From positions 140,641-204,640 of the forward strand of contig JAIWNI010000051.1 of assembly GCA_025331435.1 (NCBI GenBank): a stretch of 64,000 nt of DNA, in the 5' to 3' direction. Below, piece by piece: positions 46,476 to 58,530 of the stretch. The notes beneath the pieces are model-generated. The model saw only the letters and a program-made list of their open reading frames with translations, was not told the origin of the DNA and made no database searches. Position 1 is the stretch's first letter. Each line of letters starts with the position of its first letter. Made by a program: the position numbers and the translations under genes. Source of the DNA: Choanephora cucurbitarum. Lineage: Eukaryota; Mucoromycota; Mucoromycetes; Mucorales; Choanephoraceae.

Positions 46476-49400
46476 ATGTCTTCCGACGAAGAGGATACAG
46501 ATTGCCCCTTATGTATGGAGGAGCTTGACATAGCCGATCGTAACTTTAGGCCCTGTCCCTGTGGTTATCAAGTAAGTTTAACTTTGCTTTGTATACTGAT
46601 TTCTTCAGCTTTTTTTTAGCTCTTCTTTCTGTCTTTTTTCTAAAAAAAAAAAAACTGACGGCACTTTCTTTATGCATGAAATAGATTTGTCGTTTTTGTT
46701 GGCACCATATCAAAACTAACCTGAATGGCCGATGTCCTGCTTGCCGAAGACTTTACACCGACCAAATAGTCGAATTCATACCTGTAAGTGCCGAGGAGAT
46801 CATGCGTTTAAAGAAAGAAAAGAAAGAAAAGGACCGTCAGACACGAGAAATGCGTGATCCTAGCAGACGGCAGCTTTCGAACATCCGTGTGGTTCAAAAG
46901 AACTTGGTTTACATTTTGGGTTTAGGGCCAAAACATGCCAGTACAGATGTAAGTATACTCTACATTTTTTCAGACATGTTATTGCTTTCGTATTGTCAAG
47001 TGAATACTGTGTACATACATGGTTTTGGTTTTTTATGCACAACACGTATTAAGAATCTGGATCTTTATTTAGAACGATCTGTTCAAAAAATATGGTCGAA
47101 TCGAAAAAGTAGTTGTAAGTAAGCGCTCAATTACATCTTCTGGAGCTGCGTCTGTAGGTATATACGTGACGTATGCCAAAAAGGAAGATGCTGGCAAAGC
47201 TATTGAAGGAATCAATGGGATGGAATATGATGGCAAAACGATTAGGTAAGTAAAAAGAAAAGAGGGGAGGAGGTGCACCAGAAAGCAAGATGTGAAAGAG
47301 TGAGAGAAAGTGTGCAACAAGGCATTGAAAGAAATCTGCTTCATTAAGTGAACGAATATTAAAAAAGAAATATTATTCCATGATATGTTAGAGCTTCGTA
47401 TGGTACAACCAAATATTGTACGTATTATTTAAGACATATGTCTTGTCCAAATCCCAATTGTATGTACCTTCATGAACCCGGAGACGACGTGGATAGCTAC
47501 AGTAAAGACGCTTCCACTACAAGCGCCACTAGCACGGTTACAATAGGGTGAGTGCTTTTATTCTCTCTGTTTTTGATCGTAGCTGCAGGCTAACATATTG
47601 TCTACAAATAGCAAGCATGCCAATACTGGTTCGTCTTCAACTTCAACAGCATCTGCATTTCCCAATAAGCGTCCTGCAACTGCTGCCACTAGTGTTGCTA
47701 GAAGTACAAATGGCGCCTCCTCACCTTCTATGAGTACAGGCTCTATAGTTAGTTCTGCCACTGTAACAACAGCTGAAGTGAAACCACCTCGTGCATGGGC
47801 ACCAATTCCTAAAGTTGTACCTATCTCGCCTGTTGTCGTGTCAAAGGAGGAACAGACTGACTCATCTTCAAAAGAAGCTGCTGTCAAGCCCTCATCTTCA
47901 ATGAAAACAGCTCCGGTGCCCAAATCCGCACCAATAATTGACACCTCATCTAGCAGCTCTATCAACACTGCAAGTAGCCCTATTATGGCTACAAACAGCA
48001 TCGGTGTTGCTAGCAAGAAGCCTATTAAAAAATCTAGTTTAGTCCCTGCTAAAAAAGTTGTGCCCATGGAAATTGACGAAAAGCCTGCTCTTCCTGCTAG
48101 TGCTTCTTGGGCTAAGGTTCAAGCCCCAACTACAATTCCTGCACAAAGCACAACTCCTGACAACTTTGGTCCTTCTTTATCAGATGCATTAAATGCTCCT
48201 CAAAAACCTAAACATTCACCCTCACTTAAGGTAAAGAAGGAAAAGAAGAGCAAAGCCAAGATGGTGCGTATTGAAGAGTTTGAAGAAGCTGAACGAGAAG
48301 CTAAGCTTGCCGCTACGTCTTCTCCAAAACCTAAATCATCTCTCGTCCAGCCTCCCTCACCTGTTCAATCTGCTATCTCTTCAAAATCCGATGACATTGT
48401 TAGCACCAAACCTACTTTGCCAGAAAGCGAGGCTGTTGTGATATCACCCACCGAGAAAAAGATAACAGAAGAGTCCGCGCTGGCATCGCAATCAGATTTG
48501 TCTTTAGCTGAGCACACTTTGGCTACAACTGAAAACACTGTAGAAAAGCAAGAGGACAACACTTTGATTTTGGATGAAGCACAACAGACTAGTGATGAAA
48601 CGGAAGATCTGGAAAGCATGAATAAGAAGGAGAAACTCAATGAAATGCCTGAGATGATTGAAGTTAAGCGCACTGTCACTTCGCCACAGATACTTGATTC
48701 AGATGAGCAAGTTGATCAGAATGAAGCACAACAGGAAATGCACTATTTAGAAGAAAGATTAGATGATGACTTGACATCTTTGAATGAATCAATCATAAAA
48801 GCATTCGATGATGCTGCAGCTGCTGCTCATTCTACTGATGCTGGTAACACAAGTCTTGCTCCCGATGCAAGCATCCATATAGAGTATAGCGGCGATAATG
48901 TAAAAGAAGCTGCAGAAGATCATAGTTTGTTGTCCCATAAACCACAAGAACAGACAGAAGAGACGATAGAGCATGCTGATGACACAAAGATTGAATCTGA
49001 GAAACAACCTAAACCAGAAGATCTTTCTTCTCCCTTAATTGCTATGGATAAGTTATCTGCCCTTGTCGAACAAGAGCTTCAACATACTTCACCTGCCCAA
49101 CAGCCACATCAACTTGAATCTAGCGGACAATCAATTCCTGGCCCTTTTGAGCCCATTCCTCAAGAAATGAAACAACATTTGCCTCTTGAAAACCGCATGC
49201 CTCCTCCTGGCCTTGGTGCGCCTCACCATCATGTACATTCTCATATGCCTCCCCCACCTCCTCCACAAGGGCTTCCTGAATGGTTCAATCGAGGCTTTGA
49301 TCCTTTTAATGGACAAGACCCCTCAGTTATTGCAGCTCGTCGTCTACAGCATTCTCAGCGTATGCTCGAAGCTAGTGGGTTATTTGGTGGCAATCATTTC

Positions 49401-51128
49401 AATCCTAACCCTCATCCTCCAGCTGCTGTCAACCAGTTTGATTTTAACCTCAATCCCCAGTTTATGGTCTCTTCTAACCATCCACACCGCCCTCCTCATC
49501 CTCATCATTTACCACACCCTCATTCCACGCCGCCACAAGCTCCTCTAGTACCGCCTCCCCCTATGGGTATGTTTATGGGCAACCATCTGATGATGCGTTC
49601 TGTACCGCCACCACCTGATATGCTTTCTCCTTTCCATCCTCAGCCTCATCCTCAACCTCATCCCCATCATACACCTCCGCTACACTCATCCATGGTTTCT
49701 CCCCAACAACAGCAGTCGCCCTATCTTTCTTTGAGACAGCAGCAACTTAATCCAATGGATGAATTGAGAAAGGAGTTCAATGAGCTTCAAATGAGTGGAG
49801 TACCTCACTCACCTGCTTTTAGTTCTGCTCCCGAACAGCAATCGCGAGACGATCTCCGTGCTTTGCTACCTAATGTCAACATCAGCTTCAACAATTTCCA
49901 AGAAAAAGTTAAGGCAGAGGAGTTTTATCAAAAGCAATTATTGATCCAGCGCCAACAACAACAACAACAGTTACATCAGCGATTGTCTGAGCAGCAACAA
50001 GAACAAATACCCAGCCCCCAAAGCTCATCGAGAGACTCACTTATGATACAAAACAGTCCAGTGTCTTTGTCTCAATCTCAGCAACAGCAGCCGGATGAAA
50101 AGCTCTTGACAAATGAAAAGGCTTCAGTACAAAGCAGTCCTGTTGTAACTGCTTGGCGACAAGACGAACAAAAAGGCGAGCAGAAAGATTATCCCGATGT
50201 TCGTGTAGAAGCACAGAATTTCTTTGGTGAGTTTCTTCGCAAAGCAGCTTCTCATCAGCATCAGGATGTGCCTTCCAAAATGGAAGAACAACCTCCAGTA
50301 CAGCCTGGTATGTATAATATATTTTGTCAGAGTTTTAGGCTCATATATTTTCTTTCTTTCTTTTTGTTAGTGTCCACAGCTTCTCCTTTGCCATTCCAAG
50401 ATCCTGCAATTATGTCTATTCGTTTGGCTGATGGCCAAAATACTTCTGCCAACAATCGTCCTAATACTGAAAATGGAATTACTAGCTCTCAAAACACCAT
50501 TCTTCAGATTTTGGGTGGGCAATCGTCTCCTTTAATGACTACTGAACAGCAGCAACAACAGCAACAACAGCAACAACAGCAACAACAGCAACAACAGCAA
50601 CAACAGCAACAACAGCAACAACAGCAACAACAGCAACAACAGCAACAACATCAATATCAACAACAACAACAACAACAACAACAACAGCAGCAGCAGCAGC
50701 AGCAGTTTTACTTTAATCAACAAATGCAACATCATCAACAACAAATGGACCCTAGATTAAATAACAATATGATTCATCAAGGATTTGGTTTTGGAAATGA
50801 TTTGGGAACAAAGCCCTTTAGCAATGCAATCGCAAGTCTTCCTTTCCAGCAGCAGCAACAACAGCAGTCGTTCAATAATGCTCCTCGATCCTCTTTTATG
50901 TCTGGCTTTAGAGAAGTTCCCATAAATATGATGAATCATATGCCTCCCCCTCCTCCCCATCATCCAGGCATGATGAGGGCACCTATTCCACCTCCACTTC
51001 ATCCCATGGGATTTCAAAATAACAACTACCATGCCCACCATCCTCATGCACAACAGCAAGGACCTTATCCTTCTCACCACCACCCTCCTCCTCCCCCAGG
51101 TATCTTTGCAGATGAGAACCGCTCATAA
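46476..51128 (+). CDS. NOT4: CCR4-NOT subunit NOT4 (CNOT4) RING E3 ligase with polyQ C-terminus
   Basis: Six exons: 46476-46571, 46685-46948, 47073-47245, 47392-47547, 47612-50307, 50371-51128; about 1,380 aa. It ubiquitinates ribosome-associated and other substrates within CCR4-NOT (family knowledge). Residues 10-55: C4C4 RING (CPLCMEELDI ... CPCGYQICRFCWHHI ... CPACRR). Coiled linker EEIMRLKKEKKEKDRQTREMRD. RRM at about 95-185 (RVVQKNLVYILGLGPKHA, YVTYAKKEDAGKAI), then a CCCH-type finger (CTYYLRHMSCPNPNCMYLHEPGDDVDSY). The remaining 1,150 residues are low complexity: Ser/Ala/Thr, acidic, His/Pro, and two Gln tracts. Intron 5 (50308-50370, 63 nt) is in frame without a stop, so a single frame runs through it. 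The first four introns are 64-146 nt, long for this window. Confidence 0.95.
50547..50705 (+). repeat. CAG/CAA trinucleotide array encoding 34 Gln, HQY, 16 Gln
   Basis: 34 consecutive Gln codons largely in a CAACAACAG nonanucleotide rhythm, a His-Gln-Tyr interruption, then 16 more Gln codons (CAA run followed by a CAG run). Located in the disordered C-terminus of NOT4. Length is prone to slippage, so it may vary between strains. Confidence 0.97.
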
Positions 51129-51240
51129 TCCTTTACTATATACATATCCTTTGCTTACTTTACACGCATAAAAAATACATACAAACTTAGTACTATCATA
51201 GTTTGAATGGCTTGTACGAGACTAAATAAATAAAAAGCTA

Positions 51241-52271
51241 CTACTTGTTTACAAAATTCATACTATAACTACCACTTCCATTTGGATCAGGTGTAAATTG
51301 AAAATTGTCAGTTGAAAGCCCAAATTTTCCCAGTAATGTATTGCCTAAATCCTTTAGTTTGCCAATCATTTCTTCCTTTTCTTGCTCCATTTTAATCTTG
51401 ATTTTTCCTGGTAATTCTTGTTGTGCGCGCTTGCATTCTTTGAGGGTATATGCATCTTGTGCTTGCTTTTGTAGCTGCTTGTAATCATCCAGCGCACTTG
51501 ACATGGCACTGGATGTACCTATTCTTTCGTTTGCTTGTGCCCGTCGGAGTAGAGCTTTCGAATAGGTTGAATCCAATTCTAACGATCGAGTGCACATATC
51601 GCGCGCTTCTTTGTATTGATCCAATTTCAGATGACATGCTGCAATATTGCTAAAGTATATGGATCGCTCTTTTCTTTGTGACTCAGGACATACCATAAGT
51701 GCGTTTTCGTATTCAGCGATGGCTTTCTGGTATTCTGACTGGGCAAACAATGCATTGCCTTTTGCTTTGTACTCTGAAGCCTCATTCAGAAGTTGCTATT
51801 TTGTCAGTGTTTCTCATGTCAGAACCCAGACAGTTGCTATTTTACTTTGTAGCTCTTCTTTCTTTTCGTTACCTTGAGTTCTTCAATTTGATAGTCAGTG
51901 CTGTCATAAAAGACATCGCCATCTTGATCAGTTTCCCCTTCAGTGGTTACATCTTTTGCTGGCTCTTCTGTATGCGTATCTTCTGCGCTCTAATCAGTTT
52001 AGCTGAAGACTAGTATTATTATGGATATCAACTTACTTGTTTGCGAAACTTGTTCGTGTATTTCTTCGATAATAGCCATTTTATCAAGAGATTTTGGAAG
52101 AAAAGAAAGCCAGCTATTTTTCGGGGCGCTCGATTTTTTTCTTGAGCGGAACAGCATAAAAATAATGATACTGCAAACAAGAACAATAGAGAGCCAACAT
52201 TTCCTTTTTAGTTCTTGTATAGCTAAAAATTTAACGAAACCTTCCTTTAGGTCAAGACCGTTGAAGCTCAT
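51241..52271 (-). CDS. TTC1: TTC1-like tetratricopeptide protein, possibly membrane-anchored
   Basis: Three exons: 52271 (or 52079)-52037, 51982-51873, 51795-51241. An acidic N-terminus (TEGETDQDGDVFYDS, DYQIEELK) precedes three TPR units: ASEYKAKGNALFAQSEYQKAIAEYENAL, RSIYFSNIAACHLKLDQYKEARDMC and SKALLRRAQANERIG. The end, KLKDLGNTLLGKFGLSTDNFQF, is the typical TTC1 finish. Human TTC1 is a Hsp90/G-protein adaptor (family knowledge). Two starts are possible. From 52079 the protein is 235 aa. From 52271, in the same frame with no stop, 64 extra residues add a strongly hydrophobic segment (CWLSIVLVCSIIIFMLF) followed by RSRKK, giving 299 aa. The acceptor at 51983 was chosen because it alone keeps frame. 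Confidence 0.88.
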
Positions 52272-52356
52272 TACTGCTATTACGCATAAATAGGAGCCGC
52301 TTTCTTTTTTATTATTATTAATGCTCCCTTTTTATTGATCCATACAACTATATTTG

Positions 52357-53699
52357 TTAAGCGTTACTATCAGACAAGAAATACCATTTGTCGACTATAG
52401 GAGCAATCTTGGCAGCTGGGAGTGGGTTTGCCTTTGGTATGCTAGTTACAATATCATTATCATAACTGATTCGATATGGCGAGTGTTCGACAGATAAATT
52501 GACGCTATGCGAGCAGCAAGTGAACAACAGGTTTTCATCTGCTTAATGTATTTAGAGACTTACGTTTGAATTTCTTTTCTTGGCTCTACACCATTGATTA
52601 GTAGCTTCCATTGCTCATGTGTTTCCAAAACAATAGTAGTAGCAAATGTCTTAATCAATGGCTGAGTTCTTTCGAAGAATATATCTATTATTGTTGTTCT
52701 TTAGTTTGTTACCTTATTTTGTGGCACCCCATCGAAAGCAATTTCGTTTCGATTGCCACCTGTTGGTGTTTTGTAGTACTTGAAAAACCTGCAGCTTTCC
52801 TCCATGTATCCTGGCATGAGCTGTCGTACATCTTGTATATCTTAGAAGCCGAGACAATTAGTTATACGAGATAACACTAAATGTCATTGAACTCACCGTT
52901 TAATTGATTGGCTAAGGAATCATTAACATCAATTACTACAACTTTCCAATCAGTTTCTTCTTGGTCTATTAATCCGATGATTCCTAGTATTTTGACTTGC
53001 TTTATTTGACCTACTGAAGCGACTTCCTGTCCAAGTTCGATGACATCGATTGGATCATTATCGCCACCTCTTCCTGTGTAAGGCGAGACAAATCTAGGAT
53101 TCTCCCAAGTCTAGACGTGGAAAGGAATGAACTGACTATCCTGCATTGTGATAGCTACTACACTGATCAGAAAAAAAAAATACCTGGGGAAATGCGCCAT
53201 AGTTCCAAATGTAACCCTTTGACGGAAAGATGTTAGGTACAAACCTAAGTTGTTGGTTTTTCACATCTTGCTTAATGGGGTTGAGTGGTGTCTCTTTGTT
53301 GATCTATTTCATTTTAAGGATTTTAAGTACATCAGTGCTATTTCATATTTCTTTTTAGAAATTTCTTTACTTCGTTTTTAGCGTTTGTCCAGCGAGGTAT
53401 CTCTACAATCATATTGTATACTGTCTTTTCTTTGTTAGCAAAGAGTGGGATATCATGAAATGCTGAGATAACATGATCATTTTTCTCTATAATGTATATC
53501 CATAAGTTGCAGTTCTGTTTTCTATATGCTATACCAAGCTTGACATACCAAAATAAACCGTATAATTTGAGGTGTTTGGTGCTCCTATTATTCGGGTGGT
53601 CACTTCATGTGATTTACCCAAGCCTGAAGCAGCCAGTATTGCATAACCGAGAAGCAAATATGAAAGAAGCATAATGATTGTTTTGCTCAAAAACATCAT
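52357..53699 (-). CDS. Soluble inorganic pyrophosphatase with signal-peptide-like N-terminus
   Basis: Seven exons: 53699-53549, 53486-53371, 53303-53184, 53110-52897, 52831-52713, 52661-52564, 52504-52357; 321 aa. Family I PPase hydrolysing PPi with Mg2+. Conserved blocks: [57 protein letters not shown], the signature [13 protein letters not shown], and IVDKWYF near the end. Unlike cytosolic enzymes it begins with a hydrophobic leader ([19 protein letters not shown]), suggesting secretion or a lumenal/vacuolar site; NTSNYT offers glycosylation sites. The 6th exon acceptor (52662) is the only one keeping frame; it yields NKPLIKTF. Transcribed away from the ArfGAP gene side, ending 85 bp before the long-form TTC1 start. 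Confidence 0.93.
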
Positions 53700-54126
53700 C
53701 TATTTAAGGGCAAAAACTAGAAGAATGGTGAAAAGTGTGTAAGAAAAAGGAGAAAGAATGCTTTCCGCATATGCATATCAGGAAATACACCTCAGTTGGC
53801 ATCCATATGTTGATGTTGGTTTCCTTTTTGCACTATGAAAATAAAAAGGGGTCATATCTCTTTACCACATTAAAAACAAGATTATCAGTTATTAATAGCA
53901 AAACTTAATTCTTTGGACCTGATTTGGTCCAACAAACAAAATCGAGCTCTTTCAAACAAGTTTTGAGGTCTTCAGAAGAGACGTTTTAAACTCTAAGAAA
54001 GTAGTTTGATTTGCATGTGTTGTGGGCTTATCTGTTTGTATTGGGTATATACACAAAAATAATGGTTACCTAACAATCGACGCTAATCTCTAAACAAGCA
54101 ACAAGTTATTTAGATCTCATTAATCT
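53700..54126. other. Intergenic, 427 bp
   Basis: Promoter of the pyrophosphatase gene and 3' flank of the ArfGAP gene, both on the minus strand. No gene or repeat recognised. Confidence 0.5.
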
Positions 54127-57100
54127 TTATTTTTCTATAGAAAGTAATTGACTATTTTGGTCGTCCAAAAGTATACCACTAGACTTTGAAGCCATAGCAT
54201 CAGCTTCTCTCAAATCGATGGCCGAATGAGATGAGCCTATGGGTGGGCGCTCGCTATTTACATGTTTGAAAGAAGACATAGCTTCTCTGAACCCAAAATC
54301 TAGTGAACTAGCAGGTGAAGCATTGTGTTGTTTATCAAAAGCAAATAACCTCAAGGCTGTAACTGCTTGCACACTTTGTCTGTCTACAGCTAAGTCTAAA
54401 GGCGTCTGGATTGATAGGGTATTAGAGCAGTACGTATAGCTTATTCAGGATCAATGTTTACTTACCATGTCAGCATTATCTTTGATGTCTGCTTTAGCAT
54501 GCCTTTTTAGTAGTGCCAAAACAAGTCGGACATTATTATTAGCAGCTGCATAATGAAGTGCTGTCCATCCTCGTTCATCTTGTTGATCAATATCGCTGAG
54601 TCTTTGTAGCAGAAATTCAACAGACACCTCATCGCTGCCATCAACCGCCTTATGTAAAGCTGTCCGTAATTCTTCCTCGGGGTTTCCGTAATCTACATGG
54701 GCTCCTTGAGCTAATCTCTTAAGAGCTTGTGGCAGATCCTGCTTGACAATAGCCTCCCAAAATGCCTGTTGAGAAAATAAAAGTGTATACATAAAAGTTA
54801 AAACAGCTCAATATAGAAAGTAGAACTCTTCTTACTTTATCAAGTGAAGATTGATCCAAGTTACTCTGCTTGACAAAAGATCTTTTTGCGTACTTCTCGA
54901 TGATCCACAGATCCCGATCATTTCTGTACACAAGAGCCATATTTCGTATTAGTGTGTATGCATTTGCAAATGTAAACCTATAGTAGTACCTGTTTGAGCT
55001 AGGATCAATTCTAAATGGCTCCATATGCTTAGGCACAAATGCTTCGTAAATACCATTGCCAACACTATTGCCTAACCTTAGCATGACCTAGGCATAAAAT
55101 ATCGTGAATCAGTTTGTCTCCGATGTTTAAGATAGGATTTATTTTGTTTTCTTTACCTCAATAGCATCTGGCTCCCACTTATCCAAAATAACTGATCTCA
55201 CTTTGCTGATATGAACACCAAGACTTCGATGAATTCCTGAGCACTCAATACAGACAATGATACCTAGATTAGTACAACTCCACTCAGGGTCTTTTTCTTT
55301 GCAGTCCGCACACTGATTGTTTCCGGGTATCATGCGAATTTTCCTTAACGATTCTCTTTGCTTTTCTTGATCTTGGTCATTGTTTGTTTCTTTGTGCTGT
55401 GACTCAAAAAGACTCTGAAAGGGGATTAGTTCAATGAGCAAGAATGGAGAAAAAACTGCTTCCTACTTTTCGAACGTTAGGTGAGCCCTGCACATATCGA
55501 GGCGCATCTTCAGAGTTGAGTGCCGTCTGGCTTGCTGTACGAATACTTGCAATCCATTCGTTCATATCTTGTTCATTCTCTGCCTGCAATACCAATACTC
55601 TATTATACTAGTATAAGTTGACGAATGATCCACACAATTTCCAATATATTACCTATTAGGTGAAATTACTTCGAAGCAAAACCTTCTATCATATCCATCT
55701 GTCAACTTGACGCTACACACTCTTAAATTATATACATGTGTACCATCTTCTTCTTTTGTTGAGATCTAATTCATCATTTTGCAATCGCATCTTAGTTACA
55801 TATACTTGATTGACGGCTTAAACGTTACCTTCGAACCTCTTGTTGTGCTAATCAGCTCATCATCGTAGATGGAAAAATATTTTCGTAACCAACTTTGATA
55901 TACTCTGCCATTCTTTCTCTCAAACAAATAGCCTGATTTATGTGCTTTAGGAATCACTTCTGCTGGTGTGGATGGCTGTTGCATTGGATTATATTGGTCC
56001 GATGCGTTCTGTTGATAGACATTAGATCGCTATGCCTTCTAATTTTTCTTTTTGCACTGAAAGCTAAAACTTTACCTGTCCACAAGTTTGCTGATACGTT
56101 AAACCCTCTTCTACTTCTTCTTCATATCGTTGTCTTGACTATGATACAATCAAATTAATCGTCCTTGCGTGCCTCATCTCAACAATTCATTAATCATACA
56201 TCATGTAATAGCCCTGTCAAATCGCGCATATAAGGCTCTAAATCTTTCAGGATTTCGTAACTTTGGTGATGGAACGCTGACTCGGTATACATGTATGCCA
56301 ACACATTCTCCATGTAGTCCACCTTCTTTTTAGCCTCAATGTCGTTCAATTGTGATACATACTCCATGTATGACTTATGGAATATTTTGCGAGTATCAGC
56401 TAATTCTTTTGCAGACTACATAGGAAAAGAAAATACGTATAAGCGGCCCACGTTTATCAACTAGAAAAAGAGATTTTACTTCTTGCAAAGTTGGATCTTT
56501 CGGCTTTTTACTCATATAGCGAGATAAGGCTGAATCAACTTCATCGCTTGACTTCTCAAACCGTTTCCTCAGTTCCTGAAACACAAAACTCAATCAAAAC
56601 ATCCCCAAGACTGAGCTAGTTGTAGCTTACTTTGATCGGCATGATAGTGTTCTTTAAAAAATGATCTAAAGGTGAAATAAAGGTATCCACTACATGTGTA
56701 TTCTATTGTTGGTTGGAAGCAGGTCAGATCGCTTCGTCATGTTGATATATCTGTCTTACTCACAAACATGTGCCGACTTTTTTCTACTTCGACTACTGAT
56801 TTTCCGAATTTCTCGAGAGCCTGAGCTTTTAAACAGAAGGATAAGTTTTTTTGGGTCTTTCAAGAACAAACTATTCCAACTCACCAACAATAGGATCGTC
56901 TTGAGCATGAGCAAAGTTCATGAACTCACGAGCAAGTTCAGTCTGCTGGTGGCTATAAGCTACATGTTCAAGGTTACAGCTTGAGCTGATGATCCACTCT
57001 TTGTTTTCTTACCAATGGATAAGTCAACTTGTGAGCGAGTCAGTTTAATAAGTGCTTTGAGTGAGTTTTCGAAGTTATGAATCGATTCTTCATGAGATTG

Positions 57101-57160
57101 TATTCTTTTTCTAAAGGTGGGTGAGTCCTCTAAGCAGCCGCGAATATCGAGAGCTGGCAT
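54127..57160 (-). CDS. BAR-PH-ArfGAP-ankyrin protein (ACAP/centaurin-beta-like)
   Basis: Fifteen exons, all joined in frame: 57160-57013, 56959-56885, 56825-56764, 56702-56631, 56575-56480, 56415-56200, 56138-56076, 56008-55829, 55765-55653, 55599-55467, 55414-55157, 55087-54990, 54923-54836, 54765-54466, 54405-54127; 726 aa. Order of domains: BAR helices (about 1-245, e.g. SHQQTELAREFMNFAHAQDD, VDTFISPLDHFL), PH domain (about 290-395: HKSGYLFERKNGRVYQSWLRKYFSI ... VLVLQAENEQDMNEWIASI), ArfGAP zinc finger CADCKEKDPEWSCTNLGIIVC with catalytic Arg in GIHRSLG, then two to three ankyrin repeats (TALHKAVDG, GWTALHYAAANNN, TPLDLAVD). It turns off Arf GTPases on curved membranes in endocytic or secretory traffic (family knowledge). 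The most intron-rich gene of the window. Confidence 0.95.
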
Positions 57161-58530
57161 AACAGTAAATAAGATTTGTATAAAAGAGCAAGTAATTCGC
57201 GTTAGATCATGTTCAACGAACGTTTGATCATTCAGATTACAACTCCGTTAAGGACCCAAAAAAGGAGAGATAATGAAAGCCTCAAATTCATTTCAAATAA
57301 ACTGACTTCTGCAATAAGTTGTTTCATTCAATAGATCTTTAATTAGCAACTATAAAGAAACAAGAAGCAAGACGATGTTGCTCATGGTTGTTTCCTACTC
57401 ATTAGACTTTATGCGGGATAAGAATACGGCAGTGATTAATGCAAACCTGAATTAATTCAAGTCATGCATTGTCTTATTTCTCTTTCTATAGTCAAACGCT
57501 ATAGATACAAGAGCTCTTCATAGAGTTATACTTACCAGAACGGCTATCCAATGCGATGGCTACGTGTAGAAGCAAACAATAATCATGCAATTTGAAATTT
57601 GCGGATTGTATGATCCTGATCGAGGAGAAGGAATCTTAGCTCAAAACAACCAAAGTAGTTATAGGAGAAGAAACTTTTTAGAACCTGTATTAATATGAAT
57701 GAGCCAGTAACTATAGTATTGAATATCAAAGTAACACCTGAGATATTCGGAAGTTCTTGAGCGCTTTTGTTCTTCATTCAGCCTTCAAATAAATACACCA
57801 TAAGTGAACTCATTGTCATTTCAATACCTCTTGTAGTATGTTTTGCCATAGCCAATCGTTCTCTTTTATTCTGGTTACTATCAGGTAGAAGCCAGTATGT
57901 CAAACAGACAACCTTGCATCCCATGAGACTTGTAGCAAGAACTTAGTCAGAACCTTATTATTGAATGAGAGAGATTGATAACAAACACCTCAGCAAACTT
58001 TGAACGTATTTGGTCATAGTTTTCTGGTTCATAACTGCTTCATTGTTGCCGAATTCATTGATTTTGCTTTTATTTCTCTTTTTCTCAAATAGTTACGACA
58101 GAATTTTGTTTCGCAAACAACAAGCCATCAACTCTTTCTTTTATCTAATTGAGAAAAATGCGGATTTCTATCCTCTGCTGCCTCTGTCGAACAAGCAACT
58201 TTTCTCCTCGGTTATAGAAATCCTTTTTCCTTGTTTTTTTAGTAGCAATATATCTGACCATTTATTAACAAAAACTTTTTTAAAAGAGATGAATACTGCT
58301 GTTCCTAAAGAGGCTTTGTGTTCAATATTCTAGAAATGACTTTTGAAGCGGTACATGTCAAACACAATATTTCCCACGAAAAACACTCAAGAAGGAAATT
58401 GGTTCAATTTTTCACACGGTAAAAACGCCCGAGAGAAGTTAAACGATATTCACAATAAAGAGAAAATCTGTGCATTCCGTTTCTTTCTTCTCGTTCCCTT
58501 TTCTTTCTTTTCTTCGCTTTTATGTCTTGT
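57161..58530. other. Divergent intergenic region, about 1.37 kb
   Basis: Between the ArfGAP start (minus) and the E1-alpha start (plus). A plus-strand frame at 58010-58333 (FFYLIEKNADFYPLLPLSNKQ) looks weakly protein-like, but no start context, family or splice partner was found. Otherwise AT-rich, nothing seen. Confidence 0.4.

Noticed and set aside
47558..48067. 169-codon minus-strand frame opposite NOT4
   Set aside because: Antisense shadow of low-complexity Ser/Thr/Ala coding sequence; no conserved features.
50532..50744. Poly-Leu minus-strand frame
   Set aside because: Reverse complement of the CAG/CAA array in NOT4.
58010..58333. Possible gene between the ArfGAP and E1-alpha genes
   Set aside because: Weakly protein-like frame only; no motif, start context or splice partner found.
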